In this document: in pieces, positions 44,096 through 52,059 of the stretch | How positions within the stretch are numbered: position 1 is the stretch's first letter | Layout of the letters: every line of letters starts with the position of its first letter | DNA from: Balneola sp. | Lineage (GTDB): Bacteria; Bacteroidota; Rhodothermia; Balneolales; Balneolaceae | DNA length: 57,486 bases | NCBI GenBank assembly: GCA_017643645.1 | Contig: JAEPNB010000001.1 | Coordinates: 258,211 to 315,696 of the forward strand | Direction of reading: 5' to 3' | Notes under the pieces: model-generated | Told to the model about the DNA's origin: nothing | What the model saw: only the letters and a program-made list of their open reading frames with translations | Databases searched by the model: none | Position numbers and translations under genes: made by a program

Positions 44096-47000
44096 ATGAA
44101 AAAACATTTACAAAATTTACTGTTGACGACCTCAGCAGTTTTATTACTAATTACGGGGATTACTTTTTCGGTACAAGCACAGGAGCTTAATACCGTTTGG
44201 GAACGAACTTCGCGAACCGGTGCACCGGAACCGCTACCATCTTGGTTTACTGTTGGTTGGGTTAGAGGGATGGATCTTCATGGTGAAAACCTTTACGCAG
44301 CAGACAGAGCTAACTCACAAATCAGAGTACTAAATGCTACTACAGGAGCTGATGTTACTTTAACGACTCCTTACGATTTAACTGGGGTAGCAGGCGGAAC
44401 ATATGCAATGAACGATATTGCTTTCTCGGATGACGGAGTTGCATTCTTAGGAAACCTGACTACGAATGCTTCAACAAACCCATTCCACTTATACTGGTGG
44501 ACTGGAGAAGGTGGAACTTATAGCGATTCATTAGTCATAACCACTTCAACTTCACAAAGATTGGGAGATAAATTTACTGTTGTAGGTTCTGTAACTGATA
44601 ACACAGTTGAAGTTTGGATACCGGTTGCAAGTAGTGATCCTGGTATTATTTATGTATTAACAACTGCAGATCAGGGAGCAACCTGGAATACTGAAACGAT
44701 TACCTTATCAGGAACAAATGTAGTAGTTGGAAGCAATGCTGATGTTACTCCTTTAGGAACAGGACGAAGTTCAGATTTCTATATTGGCGGAAACAGTTCT
44801 GCACCTGCAAGATATACCAGCACAGGAGCTTATGTTGATAATAGTGCACTTGCTTCTGCTTCAAGAAACGGAATGCAAGCCTTTACTTATGACAGCAAAG
44901 ATCATTTAGCTGTTTATTCCTACAGAGCAGATGGATCAGGCGGTGGAAACAAAACCGGGAAAGTATACATCTATGATGTTTCTGATGCAGCTGCTCCAAC
45001 AATAGTTGCTGAATCTGCTCTAATGGGTGACGACACAGATACTTTTAGTTCTATTTACGGAGAAGCCAAAGTTTCATTGAATGAAGATGGCACTTACAAC
45101 GTATATGCACTGGAAGGTGTAAATGGCTTAGCTGCCTTTACAAATGGTACACTTCCGGTTGTAGATGCCCCTTCTAACTTAATTTTCTCTGAGTACATCG
45201 AAGGTTCAAGCAATAATAAAGCTTTGGAAATTACGAATCTTTCAGACTCTACTGTAATTCTTCAGAACTATAGAATTGCACAATCAGTAAATGGTGGCGG
45301 TTGGGAATTCTATCATACTTTTAAAGAAGATGCTAGTATTGCAGCAGGCGCTCAATATGTAATACTAAACGCCTCGGTTGATGCCAGCTTTTTTGCTGCG
45401 GAAAATGCTGATGAAGTACTTGGATTTCCTAGCCCAGTTCACCACAACGGTGATGATGCTCGCGGAATCATCCATATCGATTCACAAACCGGTGACACTA
45501 CTTGGGTTGATGTATTTGGTGATCCGGACAATGATCCCGGTTCCGGTTGGGATGTTGCAGGTGTTGAAAGAGGAACTCAAAATTTTACATTAGTGCGAAA
45601 AGATACTGTTACAGCAGGTAATACAACTGCATTAGGTTCTTTCGGTACTAACTTTGATGACAGTGAGTGGATCATAAAAAACACGAACATATTCACCAAT
45701 CTTGGTTTAGCTACTGAAGCACAAGCAGCACTTGCCGGAGATTATTTCATTCCTCAGCGTACTACTGATGCTGAAGGATTTATTTCTCTTCATCAGGCAA
45801 TTCATTATGTAAATACTGATGGTATATCATCATCAACTAATTTAATCCTGACAGGTGATCTTACTGAAAGTTCGACTCTTAGGTTAAACAGAGATGACTT
45901 CAGTGAAACAAATAACCTGACGATCAAGCCAGAGGCCGGAGAACAAGTAACTGTACAAGTTGATGATTTCCGGTTTGTAGATACCAGACATATTACTATC
46001 GACGGATCTAATAATGGAACTGACACTCGTGATCTGACTTTTGAAAAATCAGGGACTGCCAGTGGGTTTTTAAGGCTTGTAAGCTATAACCGCTTCATTG
46101 ATATTAAAAATATCAATCTTACTTATGCGGCCGATAATGGACTAAGTACGTATGCTGTACTTATAAACAGAAGAGAAGCCAGTACTGAAACAGGACGTGC
46201 TGAAAATGTAACATTTAAAAATGTTGCAATTGGTACGGCCGAAAAACCATTTCGTGATGCTTTTTGGTTATTTGGTTCAACAAGCAATGAGAGTTTTTTC
46301 CACCTAAACGTTTCATTACTTGGTGGAGAAGGGCATGTGGGAAGAAGCTTTTTCCGAAGTCAAACTCATACCAACACTGTTATTTCAGGTAATAAAATCT
46401 TTTCATATGGATCAGAAACCGGAGATAATCAAGTTGTGAACTTAAATACACCAATTGATACATTTACTTTCACAAACAATGAAGTAGTATTTGCTAATGC
46501 TGCCGGAACCGAAGACAGAACCTATATTGGTCTAAACGCAACTAACACTTTGGTTGATACAGTTAATGTATCAAATAACACGTTTTCCAATGCGGGTTTT
46601 GGCGGAACAGGAACAAACAATAGCTTTATAGCCTTCTATCATAATGGAAGTTCTAGTTCTGCGGAGTTCCAGTTCCTTCATAACTCTGTAAACTTTACAG
46701 AAAATGGACAGACCGGAACACATGCGGCTATAGCTCGTTCAGCATCCGCTTCGGCCAGTGCTACTGTTCAGGCTTTCAACAATATTTTTGTAAATAACCA
46801 AGACGGTTCCGGTTCTTATATTTATGACTGGGATGGTAACACGTTATTCACTAATTCCAACAATATCGTAGTTAGTGCAAATGCATTTGTTGCTAATTTT
46901 GATGATGAAGTTTATGCAACTCTTTCCGCATTTTCGGACTCTTTAGGATTAGACAATCTTTCAACCGAAGCAGAAGTTAACTTTGTTTCCGGCACTGATC

Positions 47001-47812
47001 TGAGACTAACGGGGAGCTCGATTGGCAACAATGAACTTGCCGGAATTCCTATAGCCTCAGTTTCAACTGACATCGACGGAACCGCAAGAAGCTCAGTTGC
47101 TCCTTACAAAGGTGCTTTTGAAGGGGATGTTGAGTTGATGGCTGATGTAGAAGTTACAATTGATGCCTTCAGTGTACTTACACCGGCAGATGATTCCAGC
47201 TTTGACTTAGGAACAGGAGCTGAGACAGAAGTTACATTTACATGGGAAGAAGCTACTTCAAATGCTGAAGTAACCTATGTATTTATGTTAGACTCAGCTA
47301 ATGCGGACTTCTCTAATCCGTTATTTACAATCGAATCTGACAATGATGGTTCAGCGACTGCTCTAACAGGAACATATGCTGTTATCGATTCAACTCTGAA
47401 AGATCTGGGTGTACTTAGTGGAGAAAGCATAGATCTTAAATGGACGGTAATGGCAGTAGCTTCTGACTCTACCAGAATGGCTGAAAATGCCTTCAACATT
47501 TCGTTCACCACAATGATTGGTGTATCGAACGAGCCTGAAGAGCTACCGTTAACATTCAAGCTAAACCAAAACTACCCTAACCCTTTTAATCCAACATCAA
47601 CAATACAATTTACACTACCGCAATCAGGTGATGTAAGACTTGATGTATTTACGATTACGGGACAGCTGGTAACAACCTTGGTTAATAGCCGAATGGGTTC
47701 TGGTGAACATTCCGTTACTTTTGATGGAAGCAATCTGGCAAGTGGTGTTTACATCTACCGAATAATGGCCGGAAATAATGTTCAAACAAAACGAATGACT
47801 TTGATTAAATAA
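44096..47812 (+). CDS. Very large secreted protein with lamin-tail, beta-helix and type IX sorting domains
   Basis: This 1238-residue exported protein has a signal peptide (about 1-30) and an N-terminal beta-propeller-like region (about 35-350, recurring VRGMDLHGENLYAADR style strands). A lamin-tail domain follows near 361-540 (LIFSEYIEGSSNNKALEITN ... WVDVFGDPDND). A right-handed beta-helix-like region spans about 560-980 (HITIDGSNNGTDTRDLTF and similar turns). An Ig-like domain comes before the C-terminal Por sorting domain (LNQNYPNPFNPTSTIQF ... VYIYRIMAGNNVQTKRMTLI, last 80 residues). That tail directs export by the type IX system and attachment to the surface. It stands alone with its own terminator. 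It is probably an adhesin or surface-layer protein. No catalytic motif is seen. Confidence 0.88.
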   Translation: MKKHLQNLLLTTSAVLLLITGITFSVQAQELNTVWERTSRTGAPEPLPSWFTVGWVRGMDLHGENLYAADRANSQIRVLNATTGADVTLTTPYDLTGVAGGTYAMNDIAFSDDGVAFLGNLTTNASTNPFHLYWWTGEGGTYSDSLVITTSTSQRLGDKFTVVGSVTDNTVEVWIPVASSDPGIIYVLTTADQGATWNTETITLSGTNVVVGSNADVTPLGTGRSSDFYIGGNSSAPARYTSTGAYVDNSALASASRNGMQAFTYDSKDHLAVYSYRADGSGGGNKTGKVYIYDVSDAAAPTIVAESALMGDDTDTFSSIYGEAKVSLNEDGTYNVYALEGVNGLAAFTNGTLPVVDAPSNLIFSEYIEGSSNNKALEITNLSDSTVILQNYRIAQSVNGGGWEFYHTFKEDASIAAGAQYVILNASVDASFFAAENADEVLGFPSPVHHNGDDARGIIHIDSQTGDTTWVDVFGDPDNDPGSGWDVAGVERGTQNFTLVRKDTVTAGNTTALGSFGTNFDDSEWIIKNTNIFTNLGLATEAQAALAGDYFIPQRTTDAEGFISLHQAIHYVNTDGISSSTNLILTGDLTESSTLRLNRDDFSETNNLTIKPEAGEQVTVQVDDFRFVDTRHITIDGSNNGTDTRDLTFEKSGTASGFLRLVSYNRFIDIKNINLTYAADNGLSTYAVLINRREASTETGRAENVTFKNVAIGTAEKPFRDAFWLFGSTSNESFFHLNVSLLGGEGHVGRSFFRSQTHTNTVISGNKIFSYGSETGDNQVVNLNTPIDTFTFTNNEVVFANAAGTEDRTYIGLNATNTLVDTVNVSNNTFSNAGFGGTGTNNSFIAFYHNGSSSSAEFQFLHNSVNFTENGQTGTHAAIARSASASASATVQAFNNIFVNNQDGSGSYIYDWDGNTLFTNSNNIVVSANAFVANFDDEVYATLSAFSDSLGLDNLSTEAEVNFVSGTDLRLTGSSIGNNELAGIPIASVSTDIDGTARSSVAPYKGAFEGDVELMADVEVTIDAFSVLTPADDSSFDLGTGAETEVTFTWEEATSNAEVTYVFMLDSANADFSNPLFTIESDNDGSATALTGTYAVIDSTLKDLGVLSGESIDLKWTVMAVASDSTRMAENAFNISFTTMIGVSNEPEELPLTFKLNQNYPNPFNPTSTIQFTLPQSGDVRLDVFTITGQLVTTLVNSRMGSGEHSVTFDGSNLASGVYIYRIMAGNNVQTKRMTLIK

Positions 47813-47834
47813 AATCACTCTTATTCTGAAGTTA

Positions 47835-47864
47835 AAAGCCCTGCCAAACAGCAGGGCTTTTTTT
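47835..47864 (+). terminator. Rho-independent terminator of the type IX cargo gene
   Basis: AAAGCCCTGC (47835-47844), a 6-base loop and GCAGGGCTTT (47851-47860) form a perfect 10 bp stem followed by a T run to 47864. Confidence 0.95.
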
Positions 47865-47978
47865 ATATCTTGTAATTAGGTTAGCTGACCAAATTTTAAA
47901 ATAAAGCCGTTCGTCATTGGATTATCTCACCAATATTTAATACCTATCAAAGTCTGATCTTTCATTAATTACTAATCT

Positions 47979-48182
47979 ATGTCTTTGAATTCCGATCAAT
48001 CACCCCACAAAAGTAATACGGAAGCCGAAATAATCCGCGATGCCTGTATATCTGCTGCAAGAGAAGGCTTCATGGATGCTTCCATAAGTGGTTTATGCCA
48101 TGAAGGAGCTGTTGAAGCAGCTATAGGCGCCATTCAGAACCTGGATCTAACCAAAGTACTAGCATCCAAAAAAGATCAATGA
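47979..48182 (+). CDS. Small helical protein, partner of DUF3565 gene
   Basis: This 67-residue soluble protein is mainly helical: NTEAEIIRDACISAAREGFMDASI, then SGLCHEGAVEAAIGAIQNLDL. It has no signal peptide. Its stop overlaps the start of the DUF3565 gene (ATGA at 48179-48182). I associate similar small proteins of this form with DUF3565 genes in other bacteria, some mislabelled as acetyltransferases. The size is too small for that fold. The function is unknown. Confidence 0.72.
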   Translation: MSLNSDQSPHKSNTEAEIIRDACISAAREGFMDASISGLCHEGAVEAAIGAIQNLDLTKVLASKKDQ

Positions 48183-48373
48183 AGCGAGCTATTATCGGCT
48201 TTCATAAAGACGAAAAAGATGATTGGGTTGCTGATCTGGAATGCGGTCATCAGCAGCATGTTCGGCACAACCCTCCCTGGCTAATCAGGGAATGGGTAAC
48301 TACTGAAGCAGGTAGAACAAATAAGATCGGGAATTTTCTATTTTGTAAAGACTGTGACCGAAAAGTGCTGTAA
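48179..48373 (+). CDS. DUF3565 domain protein, possible zinc binder
   Basis: This 64-residue protein of the DUF3565 family has the conserved AIIGFHKDEKDDWVADLECG, HQQHVRHNPPW and REWV segments. A Cys-Gly-His (ECGH near 22-24) and a C-terminal CKDC (57-60) could form a single zinc site. The protein is cytoplasmic and its function is unknown. It overlaps the preceding small gene by 4 bp, so the pair is translationally coupled. Confidence 0.85.
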   Translation: MKRAIIGFHKDEKDDWVADLECGHQQHVRHNPPWLIREWVTTEAGRTNKIGNFLFCKDCDRKVL

Positions 48374-48489
48374 AACAATATTTTGTAACGGTATAGACTT
48401 TTTCATTTTATTTAAACAAATTATCCGATGTCATTTCTGAGGTATTAGGATTTCAAGGGGAAAATACCTCTTAACAAAAATTTGGGATT

Positions 48490-49473
48490 ATGAAAAAGCT
48501 ACTGAAAATACTCGGGGGATTATTAGGTGTTGTTGTAATTGGGATATGTGGACTACTCATTTATGTTAGCACTGCACTACCAAATGTTGATCCGGCTCCT
48601 GACCTTAAAATTGAAATCACAGACGATCGTATACAACGTGGTGAATATCTTGCTAATACAGTATTTGCATGTGTAGACTGCCATTCTGATAAAGATTATA
48701 CCAAATTCGGATTGACCATTGTAGAAGGTACAAAAGGTAAAGGCGGTGGATTGTTTGGTACAAAAATGGGTTTACCCGGCGATTATTATGCAAAGAATCT
48801 GACTCCATATCATTTGGGTAACTGGACGGATGGAGAAATTTTCAGAGCGATTACCACCGGAGTAGATAAGGACGGAAATGCGCTGTTTCCCATCATGCCG
48901 TACACCAATTACAGAAGAGTTGATCCGGAAGATATTTACGATATAATTGCATACCTGCGGACGCTGGAACCCATCGAATACGATGTTCCGGAATCTTCAT
49001 CTGATTTCCCGATGAACTTTATCATAAACACCATTCCCGGTGAACCGGACTTTACGGAACGACCTGATCCTTCCGACAAAATAGCTTATGGAAAATATCT
49101 GGTTACCGCAGCAAGTTGTGCCGATTGTCATACGCCAATGGAACAGGGAAATCCTATTGAAGGAATGCAATTTGCCGGAGGAATGGACTTCGAACTTGAA
49201 TTAGGGGGAGTTGTAACATCAGCTAATATTACCCCTGATGTTAATACCGGGATTGGCAGCTGGACGGAAGAAGCCTTTATAGCCCGTTTTAAAAGCTTTC
49301 AGGATACAAGCAATGTGATTAACAAAAATGTCGTAAAACCCGGTGAATTTAATACCGAAATGCCTTGGCGATTTTACAGCAATATGAGCGAAGAAGAATT
49401 AAGTGCTATTTATGCATTTCTGAAAACACAATCACCGGTAAATAATATGATTACGAAGTTTAGGAGGGAGTAG
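48490..49473 (+). CDS. Membrane-anchored diheme cytochrome c
   Basis: This 327-residue protein has an N-terminal membrane anchor (residues 7-30, LLGVVVIGICGLLIYV) and two heme c sites, CVDCH at 61-65 and CADCH at 210-214. Distal Met positions lie near FPIMPYTNY and in the region around FNTEMPWRFY. The two halves look like two cytochrome c domains of the alcohol or gluconate dehydrogenase-type or cbb3-CcoP-like class. It would face the periplasm and pass electrons between dehydrogenases and the respiratory chain. No dehydrogenase or oxidase subunit is adjacent, so its partner is unknown. It stands alone, convergent with the next gene. Confidence 0.92.
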   Translation: MKKLLKILGGLLGVVVIGICGLLIYVSTALPNVDPAPDLKIEITDDRIQRGEYLANTVFACVDCHSDKDYTKFGLTIVEGTKGKGGGLFGTKMGLPGDYYAKNLTPYHLGNWTDGEIFRAITTGVDKDGNALFPIMPYTNYRRVDPEDIYDIIAYLRTLEPIEYDVPESSSDFPMNFIINTIPGEPDFTERPDPSDKIAYGKYLVTAASCADCHTPMEQGNPIEGMQFAGGMDFELELGGVVTSANITPDVNTGIGSWTEEAFIARFKSFQDTSNVINKNVVKPGEFNTEMPWRFYSNMSEEELSAIYAFLKTQSPVNNMITKFRRE

Positions 49474-49486
49474 CTAATAAACACTT

Positions 49487-50143
49487 TTATAATTTTATTT
49501 CCAGACCAACTCTTTGAGCTCCAAAGCCAAACCCTTTATTTTGAAGCCTAAAATAAAATGGCTCCCACAAAAAGATAACTCTGTTTTCTCTCTCTGCTTT
49601 CCTGGAACCAAATCTCAAATTCAAGGCTCCCTCCATGCCAAAAATACTTTCAGAAAATTCTTCGATCCTGTCGTTATTGGAGTTAGGATCATCAAAAGCT
49701 CTGTCTCCCTTAAAATGATGGAATGAGCCTGAAGCTCTGTATCCCAATTCCAATTTCAAATTCTTTGTTTTTTTATTTTGCCACAAAATTCGATGAAAAT
49801 TTAATCCCACATTCCAATAACTATCGAACTCTACTTCGCCATTAAGTCCACCATTTCTTTCTTCAAGATCATCGGGGCCAACACTAATCCCATATCCAAA
49901 ATATCCACCTAATTGCCCAAAATCGAAATACTTCCCTATTTCTGCTCCGACAGTTATATATCCATTTACGTTAAACTCAAATGGATCCTCAAAACCATTC
50001 TCTTCGATATAACTTGGTAGCAATACAAAATCAAAAGAAGCTCCGGGAACAATGTATACACCTGTCGTGTCTTGGCAGACTGTTTGTCTTGTAAATAAAA
50101 AACTTATTAATACTCCTGTAGTTAAAACAATAGAAACTTTCAT
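49487..50143 (-). CDS. Predicted outer-membrane beta-barrel protein of unknown function
   Basis: This is a 218-residue exported protein, starting at the ATG 50141-50143 (signal MKVSIVLTTGVLISFLFTRQ, an in-frame ATG 21 bases upstream is less signal-like). The mature part alternates hydrophobic and polar residues (VNGYITVGAEIGKYFDFG, GYFGYGISVGPDD, LNFHRILWQ, FGAQRVGLEIKL) and ends with a leucine, as in many Gram-negative barrels. Glu/Asp-rich loops are frequent. I do not recognise the family. It lies 62 bp downstream of the propeller lipoprotein on the same strand and may work with it. Confidence 0.68.
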   Translation of the reverse strand: MKVSIVLTTGVLISFLFTRQTVCQDTTGVYIVPGASFDFVLLPSYIEENGFEDPFEFNVNGYITVGAEIGKYFDFGQLGGYFGYGISVGPDDLEERNGGLNGEVEFDSYWNVGLNFHRILWQNKKTKNLKLELGYRASGSFHHFKGDRAFDDPNSNNDRIEEFSESIFGMEGALNLRFGSRKAERENRVIFLWEPFYFRLQNKGFGFGAQRVGLEIKL

Positions 50144-50204
50144 AGTATTCTCCACTTTTGTCATTTAGAGTTTGATATTTGAAATTTATTAGCCCGGCTA
50201 ATTG

Positions 50205-51341
50205 CTAATCTCTGAGGTGCCACGGCTGGTAAGCAATAAGCTGATTACTGGTTTGGGCAAATATCTTATCGGAAGAAGCGGCTACGTGCCAGAAAAAACC
50301 CCCACCTTCGGGCAATGGTTCTTCATGCACTAATTCTCCCGTTTCTCCATCTATCACAAAGAGACTGTGATGATCAGAATGATAGACATAGCCATCTAAG
50401 TAAACGGGTTTGACTAGGGTTGAGCTTGTACGATCGAATTTCCACTTTCTTTCTCCTGTCACTTTATCTAATGCATAAATATCTGCTACTCCCGCTATAT
50501 AAATGTATTTTGGCCCTATCACAAAAGACCTAGTAAGAATCTCTGAATTAGAATGTTCCCAAATCAGCTCACCTGATTCTGCATTTAAAGCTACAAATGT
50601 GTTCTTTGGAGAATTACCTACAGTTCCTGCATATAATATTTCGTTTTCAATCTTAATTGCTGCACTTACTGAGCTTTTATTTGTATTGTAAGCCCAGAGA
50701 CTATCTCCATTTTGAGCGTTTAAAACAGTTATTCTTCCAAGTGTCAAGAGCCCTGTTACTGTATTTCCCTGCCCCACATAAATTTTATTAGAAAAATAGA
50801 ATACATTTTGTACACTATATTTCACATCTAATTTTTTTATATAGGTTTTACTACCAGTCTTATCCAATATAAAAATCTGATTCTTTTCACCAGAAAATCC
50901 ATAATTTTCATTAAATGCTATGTGATTACCAGTAAGCCTTGGTTTCAGTTCTTTAATTTTATAATCAAACTCCCATTCTAAATTTCCGTCTGAAATATTC
51001 CACGCCCTTATTTTATCAGTATGAGCGACCGCGACCTGATTGCCATTGATTAAAAAAACCTCCCCTTCAAGAATATTATCATCCTCAAACTGATATTTCC
51101 ATATTTCTTCGCCCGTTTCTTCTTCTAAGGCGTACACAAATAAGCCACCGGACATGATGACTTTGTCTTCATGAATTATTGGTGGGGCATCGCCAGCCGT
51201 TCCGTGAGGAACTTCCCAAAGCTTGAGTAATTCTTTTGCTTCCTCAGGAAGGGAATAAGTTGGTTGGATGCATGAAATGAATAGGACAACTAGGAAAATT
51301 GGCCAAACAAAACACCTTGTAAGATTTCTCTCCGAAAGCAT
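50205..51341 (-). CDS. PQQ-like beta-propeller lipoprotein (BamB-like fold)
   Basis: This is a 378-residue lipoprotein with signal and lipobox (LFISC). Repeated propeller blades show the GEEIWKYQFEDD, GNLEWEFDYKIK, NGDSLWAYNTNK, SGELIWEHSNSE, TGERKWKFDRTS pattern with Trp in each blade. This pattern is found in quinoprotein dehydrogenases and in BamB, but the quinone cofactor-binding residues are not evident. It could scaffold outer-membrane complexes. It may be cotranscribed with the barrel protein that follows. Confidence 0.85.
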   Translation of the reverse strand: MLSERNLTRCFVWPIFLVVLFISCIQPTYSLPEEAKELLKLWEVPHGTAGDAPPIIHEDKVIMSGGLFVYALEEETGEEIWKYQFEDDNILEGEVFLINGNQVAVAHTDKIRAWNISDGNLEWEFDYKIKELKPRLTGNHIAFNENYGFSGEKNQIFILDKTGSKTYIKKLDVKYSVQNVFYFSNKIYVGQGNTVTGLLTLGRITVLNAQNGDSLWAYNTNKSSVSAAIKIENEILYAGTVGNSPKNTFVALNAESGELIWEHSNSEILTRSFVIGPKYIYIAGVADIYALDKVTGERKWKFDRTSSTLVKPVYLDGYVYHSDHHSLFVIDGETGELVHEEPLPEGGGFFWHVAASSDKIFAQTSNQLIAYQPWHLRD

Positions 51342-51474
51342 AAGTACCCCATTCTACTTAAGACTCCTGAATTAGAAGTCTCTGCATAAATCCAAATTAT
51401 TATAAACTTAGAGATACATTAATTATATGAGGAAGAAAGAGCGTATTTGTTACACTTTGATGAGAATATTTTTT

Positions 51475-52044
51475 CTATCCAATAAACTTCAGCATAAAAA
51501 AGATCACTACTCCGGTAATGGAAACGTAAAGCCAAATGGGAAATGTCCACTTGGAAACTTTGCGGTGTTTTTGAAATTTCCCGGTGAGGGCTAGATAGAA
51601 ACTGGAGAGAACTAAGGGTACTACAAAAACGGAAAGTGCAATGTGTGTGATCAGAATAAAGAAATACACATAACGGATAATGCCTTCCGTCAGGAATTTG
51701 GTGTCTCCCTGAAAGTGGTGGTAGATCACATAACTTGTTAAGAACATCGCAGAAGCAATAAAAGCCGAAGTCATGAACTTCATGTGTCTGCTGAAGTTCC
51801 TCTTTCTGATCTCATTAAATCCCAACAAAAGAAAAACCGTGCTTAATGAATTGAATGCTGCATTCAGTGCCGGTAAATATGGAACCCATGAATAGGAAGT
51901 TTCTGCGCCTTCCTTCCAATAGATCAGCCATACTAAGAATAACAGTGCAGCCAAACTCACTCCCACAATAATTCGGAATGCCGATTTAGCACTCACCTGT
52001 TGCAGAATTTTGGATTGTTCCGGAAGAGAGAAATTTTCAGACAT
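51475..52044 (-). CDS. DUF420 family integral membrane protein
   Basis: This 189-residue protein has five or so membrane helices (about 25-43, 53-75, 90-108, 120-145 and 165-185) and family residues such as HMKFMTSAFIASAMFLTSYVIYHH and LITHIALSVFVVPLVL. Conserved His residues in helices could bind heme or copper. DUF420 proteins are linked to cytochrome oxidase assembly in Bacillus (CtaM/YozB-like). That link is from family knowledge and not shown here. Its start is 15 bp downstream of the fused E1 gene, so the two may share a transcript. Confidence 0.85.
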   Translation of the reverse strand: MSENFSLPEQSKILQQVSAKSAFRIIVGVSLAALLFLVWLIYWKEGAETSYSWVPYLPALNAAFNSLSTVFLLLGFNEIRKRNFSRHMKFMTSAFIASAMFLTSYVIYHHFQGDTKFLTEGIIRYVYFFILITHIALSVFVVPLVLSSFYLALTGKFQKHRKVSKWTFPIWLYVSITGVVIFFMLKFIG

Positions 52045-52059
52045 TCGTGTTCTTATACT

